From positions 310,381 to 374,380 of the forward strand of contig NZ_MRDL01000025.1 of NCBI RefSeq assembly GCF_002008365.1: a stretch of 64,000 nucleotides of DNA, in the 5' to 3' direction. Of this stretch, positions 17,660-28,067 are shown piece by piece. The notes under the pieces were generated by a model. The model did not search any database and was not told the DNA's origin. It worked only from the letters and a program-made list of their open reading frames with translations. This stretch comes from Rhizobium leguminosarum bv. viciae USDA 2370 (lineage in GTDB: Bacteria; Pseudomonadota; Alphaproteobacteria; Rhizobiales; Rhizobiaceae). The translations under genes and the position numbers were made by a program. How positions within the stretch are numbered: position 1 is the stretch's first letter; each line of letters opens with the position of its first letter.

Positions 17660-19063
17660 ATGTCTCCGGAAGCCGCATCGCCTCAACTGGCGATCCTCGA
17701 GTTTGTCACGTCGCTTCAAAGCCCCGCGCGCATTCTCGTCGCGATATCAGGCGGCAGCGATTCCACCGGCCTGCTCCTTCTTCTCGATCAAGCCGTGAAG
17801 GCCGCGTCCCATCTCAGGCTTTCCCTTTGCGCTGCAACCGTCGATCATGCGTTGCGCGCCGGCTCCGCAGACGAGGCGCGTGAAGTCGCAGCCCTCTGCG
17901 CATCGCTCGGCATTCCCCACACCATCATGATCTGGCAGGGCGACAAGCCGACAACCGGCATCATGGCTGCGGCCCGAGAGGCCCGTTATGGCTTGCTTGC
18001 GACCGCCGCCACAGACTTCAAAGCCGATCTCATCGTCACGGGGCATACACTCGACGACCAGCGCGAAACACTACAGATGCGTGGGATGCGAACAGAGCAG
18101 GTTTCGACCGGTATTGCAGATGCAGTGCTCTTTGACCGGCGTTTCTGGATTTTACGTCCGCTTCTTTTTTCCACCCGGGCGGATATCCGCGCTTTCCTGA
18201 AAGAGCGGGGCGTGCCGTGGATCGACGATCCCAGCAACGAGGACACGAAGTACGAGCGCGTGCGGATGCGCCGGCAGCTTTCGGCCGATGCAGGCATGAC
18301 GAAGGATATCAGCGCGGCTTGGGAGGAGCGGCTGGCGCTGTCGTCCAGAGGAGCCGAATGGCTGGATCGTCATTTCCGGCTTCACGGCTGCCTGCTCGGG
18401 CAGGTGATGCCTGACGGGTTGCGGCAGGATCGCGCAGTCCTCGACTATGCACTCGCCCGTCTGGCAGCCGTTTTCGGTGGGCAGCCGTTTGCGCCGGGGA
18501 GGGGGCATATGGAGCGTATCCTTGCATTTGCCACCGGCAGCAAGCCGGGACGCATGACCGCCGGCAGGGTAGTGTTCGATCTGCGGCATGACGGGCTTTA
18601 TCTGGCGCGCGAGAACCGGGGGATATCGCCTCTGGTATTGCGGCCGGGCGAGGCGGGGGTTTGGGATGGCAGGTTTTATGCGCGCAATGGGTCGGTCGCA
18701 TCAATTGAAATCCAGGCCGCTGCTGCACACGCGCAAGACACTTCACGCTTTATCGAGTCAATCACCGCGCAGACGCGCGGTGCCTGGATTCCGGTGACGA
18801 GCACAGGAATGTGGGAGTATATGCAGCGCCTTCCCAAGAGCGCATGGAAGCGCGCTATCGCTTCGGCGCCGGTGTTATCCGCCGAAGAGAGCCTTTTATC
18901 TGAGGAATCCGCCCGCATGGTCGAACTAGCACCCTATTTCGCACCCTTCGACCGCTTTTTGACACGATTTGACTTCATCTTTGCCAATAGGCTTTCGGCG
19001 GTTTTCGCGACGGCGCCCTATGCGAGGCTGCCTTTAAGAAGTATTGACGGAAAAACCATCTGA
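17660..19063 (+). CDS. tilS: tRNA(Ile)-lysidine synthase
   Basis: 467 residues. TilS modifies the CAU anticodon of tRNA-Ile2 with lysine so that it reads AUA. The PP-loop ATP pyrophosphatase motif AISGGSDSTGLLL is near residue 28, followed by the family blocks TVDHALRAGSADEA and GHTLDDQRETLQMR. It begins 11 bases after cpoB and is probably cotranscribed with it. The usual HTADDQAET motif is here GHTLDDQRET, an acceptable variant. It precedes ftsH, the usual alphaproteobacterial order. Confidence 0.92.
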   Translation: MSPEAASPQLAILEFVTSLQSPARILVAISGGSDSTGLLLLLDQAVKAASHLRLSLCAATVDHALRAGSADEAREVAALCASLGIPHTIMIWQGDKPTTGIMAAAREARYGLLATAATDFKADLIVTGHTLDDQRETLQMRGMRTEQVSTGIADAVLFDRRFWILRPLLFSTRADIRAFLKERGVPWIDDPSNEDTKYERVRMRRQLSADAGMTKDISAAWEERLALSSRGAEWLDRHFRLHGCLLGQVMPDGLRQDRAVLDYALARLAAVFGGQPFAPGRGHMERILAFATGSKPGRMTAGRVVFDLRHDGLYLARENRGISPLVLRPGEAGVWDGRFYARNGSVASIEIQAAAAHAQDTSRFIESITAQTRGAWIPVTSTGMWEYMQRLPKSAWKRAIASAPVLSAEESLLSEESARMVELAPYFAPFDRFLTRFDFIFANRLSAVFATAPYARLPLRSIDGKTI

Positions 19064-19159
19064 CTTGGGGGATCGCCTTGGCAACGGCACGGCGCAACCC
19101 TATGTTAGAAACGAATAAGACGGTCGCCATGAGGCGGCTGTTCCATGCTGGGGAGTTCA

Positions 19160-21091
<1,932 letters not shown>

Positions 21092-21111
21092 ACAGCGGCA
21101 CCAATCCGAAC

Positions 21112-21150
21112 AAGGCCGGATTTCCGAAGTGGGAGATCCGGCCTTTTCTA
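21112..21150 (+). terminator. rho-independent terminator after ftsH
   Basis: Ten-base perfect inverted repeat AAGGCCGGAT / ATCCGGCCTT with a 14-base loop, followed by TTCTATT. It separates ftsH from glmM. Confidence 0.8.
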
Positions 21151-21332
21151 TTGGTAACGGGATATAATCATTTTTCTTGCTAATTTACGTGCTGATCGCC
21201 GCATTTTGTGGCATTCCGCTGAATTGAGGCAAGTATGAATCACGCTCGTGGATTGACGACATTCCACTGAAGCCGGATTCGCTTGGAACGGTGCGCTGCC
21301 TTGAATGGCGCGCGGAAAGCGCAGGAGTGCAG

Positions 21333-22685
21333 ATGAAAAGACGCTATTTCGGTACGGACGGCATTCGCGGCCAATCCAATGTCTTCCCGATGACGCCGGA
21401 TCTCGCCATGCGGGTCGGCATTGCCGCCGGTACGATCTTCCGCCGCGGCAACCATCGCCACCGCGTCGTCATCGGCAAGGATACGCGCCTTTCCGGCTAT
21501 ATGCTTGAGAACGCCATGGTCGCGGGCTTCACGGCCGCTGGTCTCGATGCCTTCATCCTCGGCCCGATCCCGACACCAGCTGTTGCCATGCTAACGCGCT
21601 CGCTGCGCGCCGATCTCGGCGTGATGATCTCGGCTTCGCACAATCCTTACGAGGATAACGGCATCAAGCTCTTCGGCCCTGACGGTTACAAGCTGTCAGA
21701 CGACATCGAGGCCGAGATCGAGGATCTGCTCGAAAAGGATCTGAATGCCCAGCTTGCCAAATCCGACGACATCGGCCGCGCCAAGCGCGTCGACGGGGTG
21801 CATGACCGCTATATCGAACATGCCAAGCGCACGCTGCCGCGCGACGTGACGCTGCAGGGTCTGAGGATCGCGATCGATTGCGCCAATGGTGCTGCCTACA
21901 AGGTGGCACCGGCCGTGCTCTGGGAGCTCGGCGCCGAGGTCGTCACCATCGGCAACGAGCCGAACGGCACCAACATCAATCTCAATTGCGGCTCCACCAG
22001 CCCCGTCGCGCTGCAGAAGAAGGTCGACGAGGTGCGCGCCGATATCGGCATCGCGCTCGATGGCGATGCCGACCGCGTCATCATCGTCGATGAAAACGGC
22101 TCGATCGTCGACGGAGACCAGCTGATGGCCGTTATCGCCGAGAGCTGGGCCGAGAGCCAGCAACTGCGCGGCAACGGTATCGTCGCCACCGTCATGTCCA
22201 ATCTCGGCCTCGAGCGCTTCCTCGACGAGCGCGGCATGGCGCTTGCCCGCACGCGGGTCGGCGACCGCTACGTCGTCGAGCATATGCGCCAGCACAATTA
22301 CAATGTCGGCGGCGAGCAGTCCGGCCATATCGTGCTTTCGGATTACGGCACGACCGGCGACGGTCTCGTCGCGGCGCTGCAGATCCTGGCCGCGGTCAAG
22401 CGCACCGGCCGGACCGTCAGTGAGGTCTGCCGTCGCTTCGAGCCGGTGCCGCAGCTCCTGCGCAATGTCCGCATCAGTGGCGGCAAGCCGCTGGAGGATA
22501 TCCAGGTGCAGAAGGCGATCGCCGATGCCGAAGCCGAACTGGCCAGGAACGGCCGCCTCGTCATCCGCCCTTCGGGCACCGAGCCGCTGATCCGCGTCAT
22601 GGCCGAGGGCGACGACCGCGCCCAGATCGAGCGCATCGTCAACGAGCTGATCGGCACGATCTCGAACGTCCGGACCGCCGCCTGA
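21333..22685 (+). CDS. glmM: phosphoglucosamine mutase
   Basis: 450 residues. It converts glucosamine-6-phosphate to glucosamine-1-phosphate for peptidoglycan and lipopolysaccharide. Family motifs in order: [16 protein letters not shown] at the N-terminus, active-site phosphoserine loop [15 protein letters not shown] near residue 100, metal-binding DGDADR near residue 245, GGEQSGH near 328 and the phosphate loop [12 protein letters not shown] near 412. The start at 21333 is the conserved one; 14 upstream codons in frame are not family sequence. Confidence 0.97.
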   Translation: MKRRYFGTDGIRGQSNVFPMTPDLAMRVGIAAGTIFRRGNHRHRVVIGKDTRLSGYMLENAMVAGFTAAGLDAFILGPIPTPAVAMLTRSLRADLGVMISASHNPYEDNGIKLFGPDGYKLSDDIEAEIEDLLEKDLNAQLAKSDDIGRAKRVDGVHDRYIEHAKRTLPRDVTLQGLRIAIDCANGAAYKVAPAVLWELGAEVVTIGNEPNGTNINLNCGSTSPVALQKKVDEVRADIGIALDGDADRVIIVDENGSIVDGDQLMAVIAESWAESQQLRGNGIVATVMSNLGLERFLDERGMALARTRVGDRYVVEHMRQHNYNVGGEQSGHIVLSDYGTTGDGLVAALQILAAVKRTGRTVSEVCRRFEPVPQLLRNVRISGGKPLEDIQVQKAIADAEAELARNGRLVIRPSGTEPLIRVMAEGDDRAQIERIVNELIGTISNVRTAA

Positions 22686-22705
22686 TTTTTTAGGGACGAA
22701 ATTTC

Positions 22706-22735
22706 AAAAGCCGGTACGTAGGTGCCGGCTTTTTC
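22706..22735 (+). terminator. rho-independent terminator after glmM
   Basis: AAAAGCCGGTAC and GTGCCGGCTTTT pair with one wobble around a four-base loop and end in a T tract. Confidence 0.9.
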
Positions 22736-22992
22736 GCTGTTGGCGCCTTCGGTTCGAAGATCCACTCCGGATGGACTTCCCGCCGAAACCGTTTCCGCCC
22801 TTCCGAAGACAACATGTCAATGAATTGCCAGCTTGGCTTCCGGTAGGGAGCAAGCGTCGGCAACTGCACCATGTCGGGCGCGGTGAGCACTGAGGCGGCG
22901 TCCGCGGAAATCTGCCGATATCTTTGGCGACAGCGCTGTCAACCGCCACACGCGGATGCTACACGGCGGCGTTTGCATTCAAAGGAAAAATC
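22736..22992. other. intergenic stretch, possible gene remnant on the minus strand
   Basis: No convincing gene. On the minus strand a frame from about 22872 down to 22690 reads protein-like (for example KPSWQFIDMLSSEGRKRF) but it has no good ribosome site and runs through the glmM terminator. If coding it is a remnant. Otherwise nothing recognised. Confidence 0.3.
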
Positions 22993-23232
22993 ATGAAAAA
23001 ACTGGTGCGCCTGCTGCTGACGATCGCTCTCGCATTCGTCGTCTTCACTGGTTTCCGGTGGTATCGCTACATCAGCAACACCGACAGCCCTTACGATGAA
23101 ATCGGCATCACGCTCAACAATGCCATGCCAGGCCCGATCAATGCCTGGGGCTGTGCCCAGCTGAAAACGACCTTTGGCACCTCCTTGCCACCGTACGGCT
23201 GCGCCGCCGAAAACGCGACGCAATGGAAGTAA
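22993..23232 (+). CDS. small membrane-anchored or exported hypothetical protein
   Basis: 79 residues. The start at 22993 follows AAAGGA. The N-terminus MKKLVRLLLTIALAFVVFTG is a signal anchor or signal peptide; the remaining 55 residues contain two cysteines (WGCAQLK and PYGCAAE) that could form a disulphide in the periplasm. The frame extends 23 codons upstream without support. Family not recognised. It stands alone, with no operon partner. Confidence 0.65.
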   Translation: MKKLVRLLLTIALAFVVFTGFRWYRYISNTDSPYDEIGITLNNAMPGPINAWGCAQLKTTFGTSLPPYGCAAENATQWK

Positions 23233-23430
23233 CAGCAGGATTCGCCGAGTGGAGCAGCCGATCCATCTGACGGCGAAGGTAACCGACTTAACCATTTGAC
23301 AGCAGCGGACTTCATGGCGTTGCAGCTGGCGGTCTTCGGCAAGTGCGGCGGCTGCCAGCCTTCGGCCGACCTTCACCATGTCGAGGAACTTGCTGCCAAT
23401 CTTTCTCTTAACGTTTCTTCCTATTTATAG

Positions 23431-23446
23431 TTAAGCAGCTTTTAAC
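23431..23446 (+). promoter_or_regulatory. full CtrA-type box upstream of the outer membrane protein gene
   Basis: TTAA-GCAGCTT-TTAAC matches TTAA-N7-TTAAC exactly. It lies 84 bases before the ATG at 23530. A further TTAACCAT occurs at 23288-23295. Binding by CtrA is inferred from the consensus known in Caulobacter and relatives. Confidence 0.5.
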
Positions 23447-23529
23447 GTTTCCCATTCATTATCCATACGAAGCGTACCAGATTGGCAGCGACTGAGCCTG
23501 CCGACGCAACGGATTTTGGAGTGGGATCC

Positions 23530-24366
23530 ATGAAAAGAAGCTTGTCCGGCATCTTCGCCGCATTGTTGATCGCGACAAACGCCTATTCCGCGGACCTCGC
23601 CCCTGCCGAGCCTATCCCGGAGCAGCCGCCTGAGGTGACGGTCACCGAAGCGACCGGCTGGTACCTGCGCGGCGATGTCGGCTATGCCTTCACCGATCTG
23701 CGCGGCGCCCGCTATTTCCAGGGCAGCAACGCAACGGAAGTCGATTTCGACGACGCCGATCTGGATGATGCATGGACCATCGGCGGCGGTGTCGGTTATC
23801 AGATCAACAGCTATCTGCGCACCGATCTGACCTTCGACTATCTCACCCAGGCGGATTTCAAGGGCTCGACAGTCGGGCAGTGCGGCTTTCCTCTGGTGGA
23901 CTGCACCTCGAGCGACCGCTCCTCGCTGACAGCCTATACGCTGCTCGCCAACGCCTATGTCGATCTCGGCACCTACGGCTACGTCACGCCTTATGTCGGC
24001 GCCGGTATTGGTGGTTCCTATGTGAAATGGAAGAACCTGCGCAACGTCGCCTGCGCCGATGACGGCAGCTTCTGCGACGACCAGGTCACCCACGGCGGTA
24101 AGGGCAACTGGCGCTTCACCTACGCCCTCATGGCCGGCGCTTCGATTGACGTGACCTGCAACATCAAGGCCGATGTCGGCTACCGTTATCTGCATATCGA
24201 TGGCGGCAACATGTTCGGCTATGCCGAAAATGGCGGCCCGGGCCGCGACAAGGGTCTGAGCGCCCACGAAGCCCGCGTCGGCGCCCGTTATCTCTTCGGC
24301 GGTTGCGCCCAGGCGAGCTATGAACCACCGCCGGAAATCCCGCTGCAGCAGCCTGTCTACAAGTAA
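23530..24366 (+). CDS. outer membrane beta-barrel protein (OmpA-like / porin-type fold)
   Basis: 278 residues. Signal peptide MKRSLSGIFAALLIATNAYS, likely cleaved before ADLAPAEP. The mature part starts with a Pro-rich linker, then alternating amphipathic strands typical of 8-stranded barrels (GWYLRGDVGYAFTDLRG, AWTIGGGVGYQINSYLRTDL, YGYVTPYVGAGIGGSYVKW, VGARYLFGG). Four loop cysteines are present. It belongs to the rhizobial family of small outer membrane barrels, some of which are surface antigens; the specific function is unknown. A CtrA-type box lies upstream and a strong terminator follows. Confidence 0.85.
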   Translation: MKRSLSGIFAALLIATNAYSADLAPAEPIPEQPPEVTVTEATGWYLRGDVGYAFTDLRGARYFQGSNATEVDFDDADLDDAWTIGGGVGYQINSYLRTDLTFDYLTQADFKGSTVGQCGFPLVDCTSSDRSSLTAYTLLANAYVDLGTYGYVTPYVGAGIGGSYVKWKNLRNVACADDGSFCDDQVTHGGKGNWRFTYALMAGASIDVTCNIKADVGYRYLHIDGGNMFGYAENGGPGRDKGLSAHEARVGARYLFGGCAQASYEPPPEIPLQQPVYK

Positions 24367-24386
24367 ATTTGATCGCCTGACACCAG

Positions 24387-24413
24387 AAGCCGCCCCCAAC
24401 CGGGCGGCTTTTT
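24387..24413 (+). terminator. rho-independent terminator after the outer membrane protein gene
   Basis: AAGCCGCCC and GGGCGGCTT pair around CCAACC and are followed by TTT. Confidence 0.9.
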
Positions 24414-24499
24414 GCATTGTGGCCGCCCTACCGTCCTGCGTCAAAATATGTTCCGCCCGCGACACTTCGATCTTGACTATGACGCGCCGGATCCATACA

Positions 24500-24556
24500 C
24501 ACGGCGGCGGGACACCCTTCCCCAACGAAGGGCTTTCTATCTGAGAGGATAGCATC
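24500..24556 (+). ncRNA. serC leader RNA motif
   Basis: Two hairpins precede serC: CCCTTC-CCCAAC-GAAGGG at 24515-24532 and CTATC-TGAGAG-GATAG at 24537-24552, the second ending four bases before the ATG and holding the ribosome site GAGAGG in its loop. This matches the serC motif reported upstream of serC in alphaproteobacteria. It is a cis-acting element whose ligand, if any, is not established. The boundaries are approximate. Confidence 0.75.
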
Positions 24557-25735
24557 ATGGCGAAGACCGCAAAGCCGGACATCCGTCCGCACAATACCCA
24601 TTTCTCTTCTGGCCCTTGCTCGAAGCGCCCCGGTTGGTCGCTCGAAGCCCTTTCCGACGCGGCCCTTGGCCGTTCGCACCGCGCGAAGGTCGGCAAGGCC
24701 AAGCTCAAGCAGGCCATCGACCTTACCCGTGAAATTCTTGAAGTGCCGGCGGATTACCGCATCGGCATCGTTCCGGCGTCCGACACCGGGGCCGTCGAAA
24801 TGGCGCTCTGGTCGCTGCTCGGCGAACGTGGCGTCGACATGCTCGCCTGGGAAAGCTTCGGCGCCGGCTGGGTCACCGATGTCGTCAAGCAGCTGAAGCT
24901 CAAGGATGTGCGCAAGCTCGAAGCCGGTTACGGCGAGCTTCCCGATCTCTCCGCCGTCGATTTCGACCGCGACGTCGTCTTCACCTGGAACGGCACAACC
25001 TCGGGCGTGCGCGTTCCGAATGCCGATTTCATCCCGGCCGACCGCAAGGGCCTGACGATCTGCGACGCCACTTCGGCGGCTTTCGCACAGGAACTCGATT
25101 TCGCCAAGCTCGATGTCGTCACCTTCTCCTGGCAGAAGGTTCTGGGCGGCGAGGGTGCGCACGGCGTCATCATTCTTTCGCCGCGCGCCGTCGAGCGTCT
25201 GGTCACCTACACGCCGGCCTGGCCGCTGCCGAAAATCTTCCGCATGACCTCGGGCGGCAAGCTGACGGAAGGCATCTTCCAGGGCGAGACGATCAACACG
25301 CCGTCGATGCTCTGCGTCGAGGACTATATCGATGCGCTTGTCTGGGCCAAGCAACTCGGCGGCCTCAAGGGGCTGATCGCGCGTGCCGATGCCAATGCCA
25401 AGGTCATCCACGATTTCGTTGCGGCAAACGACTGGATCGCCAATCTCGCCGTCAAGGCGGAAACGGCCTCCAACACCTCCGTTTGCCTGAAGATCGTCGA
25501 CAAGGACATCGCAGCCCTCGATGACGACGGCCAGGCGAATTTCGCCAAGGGTCTGGTCGGCCTCCTGGAAAGGGAAGGTGTCGCCTATGACGTCGGCCAT
25601 TACCGCGACGCGCCGTCCGGCCTGCGCATCTGGGCCGGCGCCACGATCGAGGCATCCGACATGCAGAAGCTGATGCCCTGGCTTTCCTGGGCCTTCGAGA
25701 CGCAGAAGGCGCAGCTTAATCAGGCTGCCGCCTGA
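24557..25735 (+). CDS. serC: phosphoserine aminotransferase
   Basis: 392 residues. This PLP enzyme converts 3-phosphohydroxypyruvate and glutamate to phosphoserine. The alphaproteobacterial form opens [20 protein letters not shown]; the PLP lysine lies in [15 protein letters not shown] near residue 195. It is followed 83 bases later by serA, which makes its substrate, so the two form the serine pathway unit, and it is preceded by the serC leader that hides its ribosome site. Confidence 0.96.
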   Translation: MAKTAKPDIRPHNTHFSSGPCSKRPGWSLEALSDAALGRSHRAKVGKAKLKQAIDLTREILEVPADYRIGIVPASDTGAVEMALWSLLGERGVDMLAWESFGAGWVTDVVKQLKLKDVRKLEAGYGELPDLSAVDFDRDVVFTWNGTTSGVRVPNADFIPADRKGLTICDATSAAFAQELDFAKLDVVTFSWQKVLGGEGAHGVIILSPRAVERLVTYTPAWPLPKIFRMTSGGKLTEGIFQGETINTPSMLCVEDYIDALVWAKQLGGLKGLIARADANAKVIHDFVAANDWIANLAVKAETASNTSVCLKIVDKDIAALDDDGQANFAKGLVGLLEREGVAYDVGHYRDAPSGLRIWAGATIEASDMQKLMPWLSWAFETQKAQLNQAAA

Positions 25736-25818
25736 GGTGATCGCATCCGGCTCCGCCATAGGGCGGAGCCCAGCATTCCTGATTCATTCATCGCTGAACA
25801 CTTTTGAAGGAGGCCCTT

Positions 25819-27414
25819 ATGGCACCTCGCGTTCTCGTATCCGACGAATTGTCGGAAACCGCCGTCCAGATCTTCCGCGACCGCGGCGTCGAAGTCGATT
25901 TCGAACCGCAGCTCGGCAAGGACAAAGACCGTCTGCTCGAAGTCATCGGCAAGTATGATGGCCTGGCCATCCGCTCTGCCACCAAGGTGACGGAAAAGAT
26001 CATCGAGGGGGCGACGAACCTCAAGGTCGTCGGCCGTGCGGGCATCGGCGTCGACAATGTCGATATCCCGGCCGCCTCGCGCCGCGGGATCATCGTCATG
26101 AACACGCCCTTCGGCAACTCGATCACGACAGCCGAACACGCGATCGCGCTGATGTTCGCCGTCGCCCGCCAGCTTCCGGCAGCCGATACCTCGACGCAGG
26201 CCGGCAAGTGGGAGAAGTCGAAGTTCATGGGCGTCGAGATCACCGGCAAGACGCTCGGCGTCATCGGCGCCGGCAATATCGGCTCGATCGTCTGTGCCCG
26301 CGCTATCGGCCTGAAGATGCACGTCGTCGCTTACGATCCGTTCCTGTCCAAGGAGCGCGCCGAGGAGATGGGCGTCACCAAAGTCGAACTTGAAGAGCTT
26401 TTCGCCAGGGCCGATTTCATCACGCTGCATGTGCCGATGACCGACAAGACGCGCGGCATCCTCAACAAGGAAGCGCTGGCAAAGACCAAGCCCGGCGTGC
26501 GCATCATCAACTGCGCCCGCGGTGGCCTGGTCGATGAGGCAGCGCTTGCCGAAGCAATCAAGTCGGGCCATGTCGCGGGTGCCGCCTTCGACGTGTTCGA
26601 GGTCGAGCCCGCCAAGGAAAGCCCGCTCTTCGGCCTGCCGAACGTCGTCTGCACGCCGCATCTCGGCGCCTCGACGACCGAGGCGCAGGAGAACGTCGCT
26701 TTGCAGGTGGCTGAACAGATGGCGGATTACCTCGTCAATGGTGCGGTCTCCAACGCTATCAACATGCCGTCGATCACGGCGGAGGAAGCGCCGATCCTGA
26801 AGCCCTTCATCCGCCTTGCCGATGTTCTCGGCGCCTTCGTCGGCCAGGTCACCGAAGAGCCGATCAAGGAAATTGAAATCCTCTATGACGGCATCACCGC
26901 CAACATGAACACGCGGGCGCTGACGAGTGCTGTGCTCGCCGGCCTCATCCGTCCGCAGGTCGCCGACGTCAACATGGTTTCGGCGCCGATCATGATCAAG
27001 GAAAAGGGCATCGTGCTTTCCGAGGTCAAGCGCGACAAAACCGGCGTCTTCGACGGCTACATCAAGCTGACGGTGACCACCGAAAGCATGACGCGCTCGG
27101 TCGCCGGCACGGTGTTTTCGGACGGCAAGCCGCGCTTCATCCAGATCAAGGGTATCAACCTCGATGCCGATGTCGGCTCGCACATGATTTACATCACCAA
27201 TACCGACGTTCCCGGCATGATCGGCTTCATCGGCACGACGCTTGGTGCTGCCGGCGTCAACATCGCCAACTTCCAGCTCGGCCGTGACAAGCAGGGCGGC
27301 GACGCCATCGCGCTGCTCTATGTCGACGGCAAGGTTGATGACGCCGTGCTTGCTGAGTTGACCGCCCACCAGGCGGTTCGCCAGGCAAAGCCGCTGACCT
27401 TCAATATCGACTGA
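25819..27414 (+). CDS. serA: D-3-phosphoglycerate dehydrogenase
   Basis: 531 residues, the long form. The catalytic half has the NAD motif GVIGAGNIGSIVCARA near residue 148 and active-site blocks NCARGGLVDEAAL and CTPHLGASTTEAQ; an intervening ASB domain covers roughly 320-450, and a C-terminal ACT domain starts near SHMIYITNTDVPGMIGFI. The start at 25819 follows GAAGGAGG; the ATG five codons earlier overlaps that ribosome site. It catalyses the first step of serine synthesis. Confidence 0.97.
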   Translation: MAPRVLVSDELSETAVQIFRDRGVEVDFEPQLGKDKDRLLEVIGKYDGLAIRSATKVTEKIIEGATNLKVVGRAGIGVDNVDIPAASRRGIIVMNTPFGNSITTAEHAIALMFAVARQLPAADTSTQAGKWEKSKFMGVEITGKTLGVIGAGNIGSIVCARAIGLKMHVVAYDPFLSKERAEEMGVTKVELEELFARADFITLHVPMTDKTRGILNKEALAKTKPGVRIINCARGGLVDEAALAEAIKSGHVAGAAFDVFEVEPAKESPLFGLPNVVCTPHLGASTTEAQENVALQVAEQMADYLVNGAVSNAINMPSITAEEAPILKPFIRLADVLGAFVGQVTEEPIKEIEILYDGITANMNTRALTSAVLAGLIRPQVADVNMVSAPIMIKEKGIVLSEVKRDKTGVFDGYIKLTVTTESMTRSVAGTVFSDGKPRFIQIKGINLDADVGSHMIYITNTDVPGMIGFIGTTLGAAGVNIANFQLGRDKQGGDAIALLYVDGKVDDAVLAELTAHQAVRQAKPLTFNID

Positions 27415-27435
27415 GTTTTTCCTCCCGAGGAAATG

Positions 27436-27470
27436 AAAAACCCGGCGCTGGAAACGGCGCCGGGTTTTTT
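27436..27470 (+). terminator. rho-independent terminator after serA
   Basis: AAAAACCCGGCGC pairs with GCGCCGGGTTTTT; 13 base pairs and a T tract. Confidence 0.92.
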
Positions 27471-27491
27471 CGTGTCAGGAACCGATGAATC

Positions 27492-27573
27492 TTAAAGCGC
27501 GTCGCGCTTTAAATCTTTTTTTGATCCATGTCGTGGTCCCAAAACCGATGCACACATTTGGGCGACATGCATT
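27492..27573. repeat. short intergenic repeat, family B, copy 1
   Basis: It starts with the palindrome TTAAAGCGCGTCGCGCTTTAA, followed by a hairpin whose arms are CATGTCG and CGACATG around AAAACCGATGCACACATTTG. The same parts recur in order at 47712-47819. It overlaps the stop codon of the small minus-strand gene at 27572. Confidence 0.8.
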
Positions 27574-27835
27574 AGTGGTGCCGGCGTTTCCGGCGGAGGA
27601 TTTTGCCGAAACGGGCGACATCGTCTTCAGCCTTCGTGCGGTGAAGGAAGGCGAGCCTGCTGCCGTCGAGGCCCTGAAAGAATTCGTCCCAGGAAATCTC
27701 TTCCGGTTCCGAGGAAAAATCGACGCGGACGGTTTCGCTGTCCGGTGCGTTCTTGATTCGGGCGGGATGGCCTCCGCGCGCCTCGATCCAATGTCTGATT
27801 CTGCTGTAATCCGTCGTCGTGCCGAACCTGCCCAT
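27572..27835 (-). CDS. small conserved hypothetical protein
   Basis: 87 residues. It reads TTTDYSRIRHWIEARGGHPA, then RVDFSSEPEEISWDEFF and LAFLHRTKAEDD. I recognise this layout (acidic, with EARGG...P, then EEISWDEFF and LAFL) from small rhizobial proteins often mislabelled as 1,4-alpha-glucan branching enzyme; they have no such domain. The function is unknown. The start at 27835 gives MGRFGTTTD; longer versions of the frame are not supported. Its stop codon lies inside repeat B copy 1. Confidence 0.75.
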   Translation of the reverse strand: MGRFGTTTDYSRIRHWIEARGGHPARIKNAPDSETVRVDFSSEPEEISWDEFFQGLDGSRLAFLHRTKAEDDVARFGKILRRKRRHH

Positions 27836-28067
27836 GAAACCCTCCTCAGCAATTCGAATGCGACATCGATCACCCGCAACGCACGATCGACGGAATTGTT
27901 CCAGGACGCCAAAATTATTTTATCGAGAGCCGAGATCGTGACAGCAGGCCGCCGCTTTGCACATTCTGAAGGCGGAAGCCTAAAGTTTAACCCTAAGTAT
28001 GATTCTGATTTTATTTAACTTTTCTCGGTATATCCCTGGCATCGGCATCAACCGCACGCGAATTCCC

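Noticed and set aside
25720..27369. 549-codon minus-strand frame opposite serA
   Set aside because: It is antisense to an unmistakable serA and has no protein motif; long reverse frames are expected in GC-rich genes with strong third-position bias.
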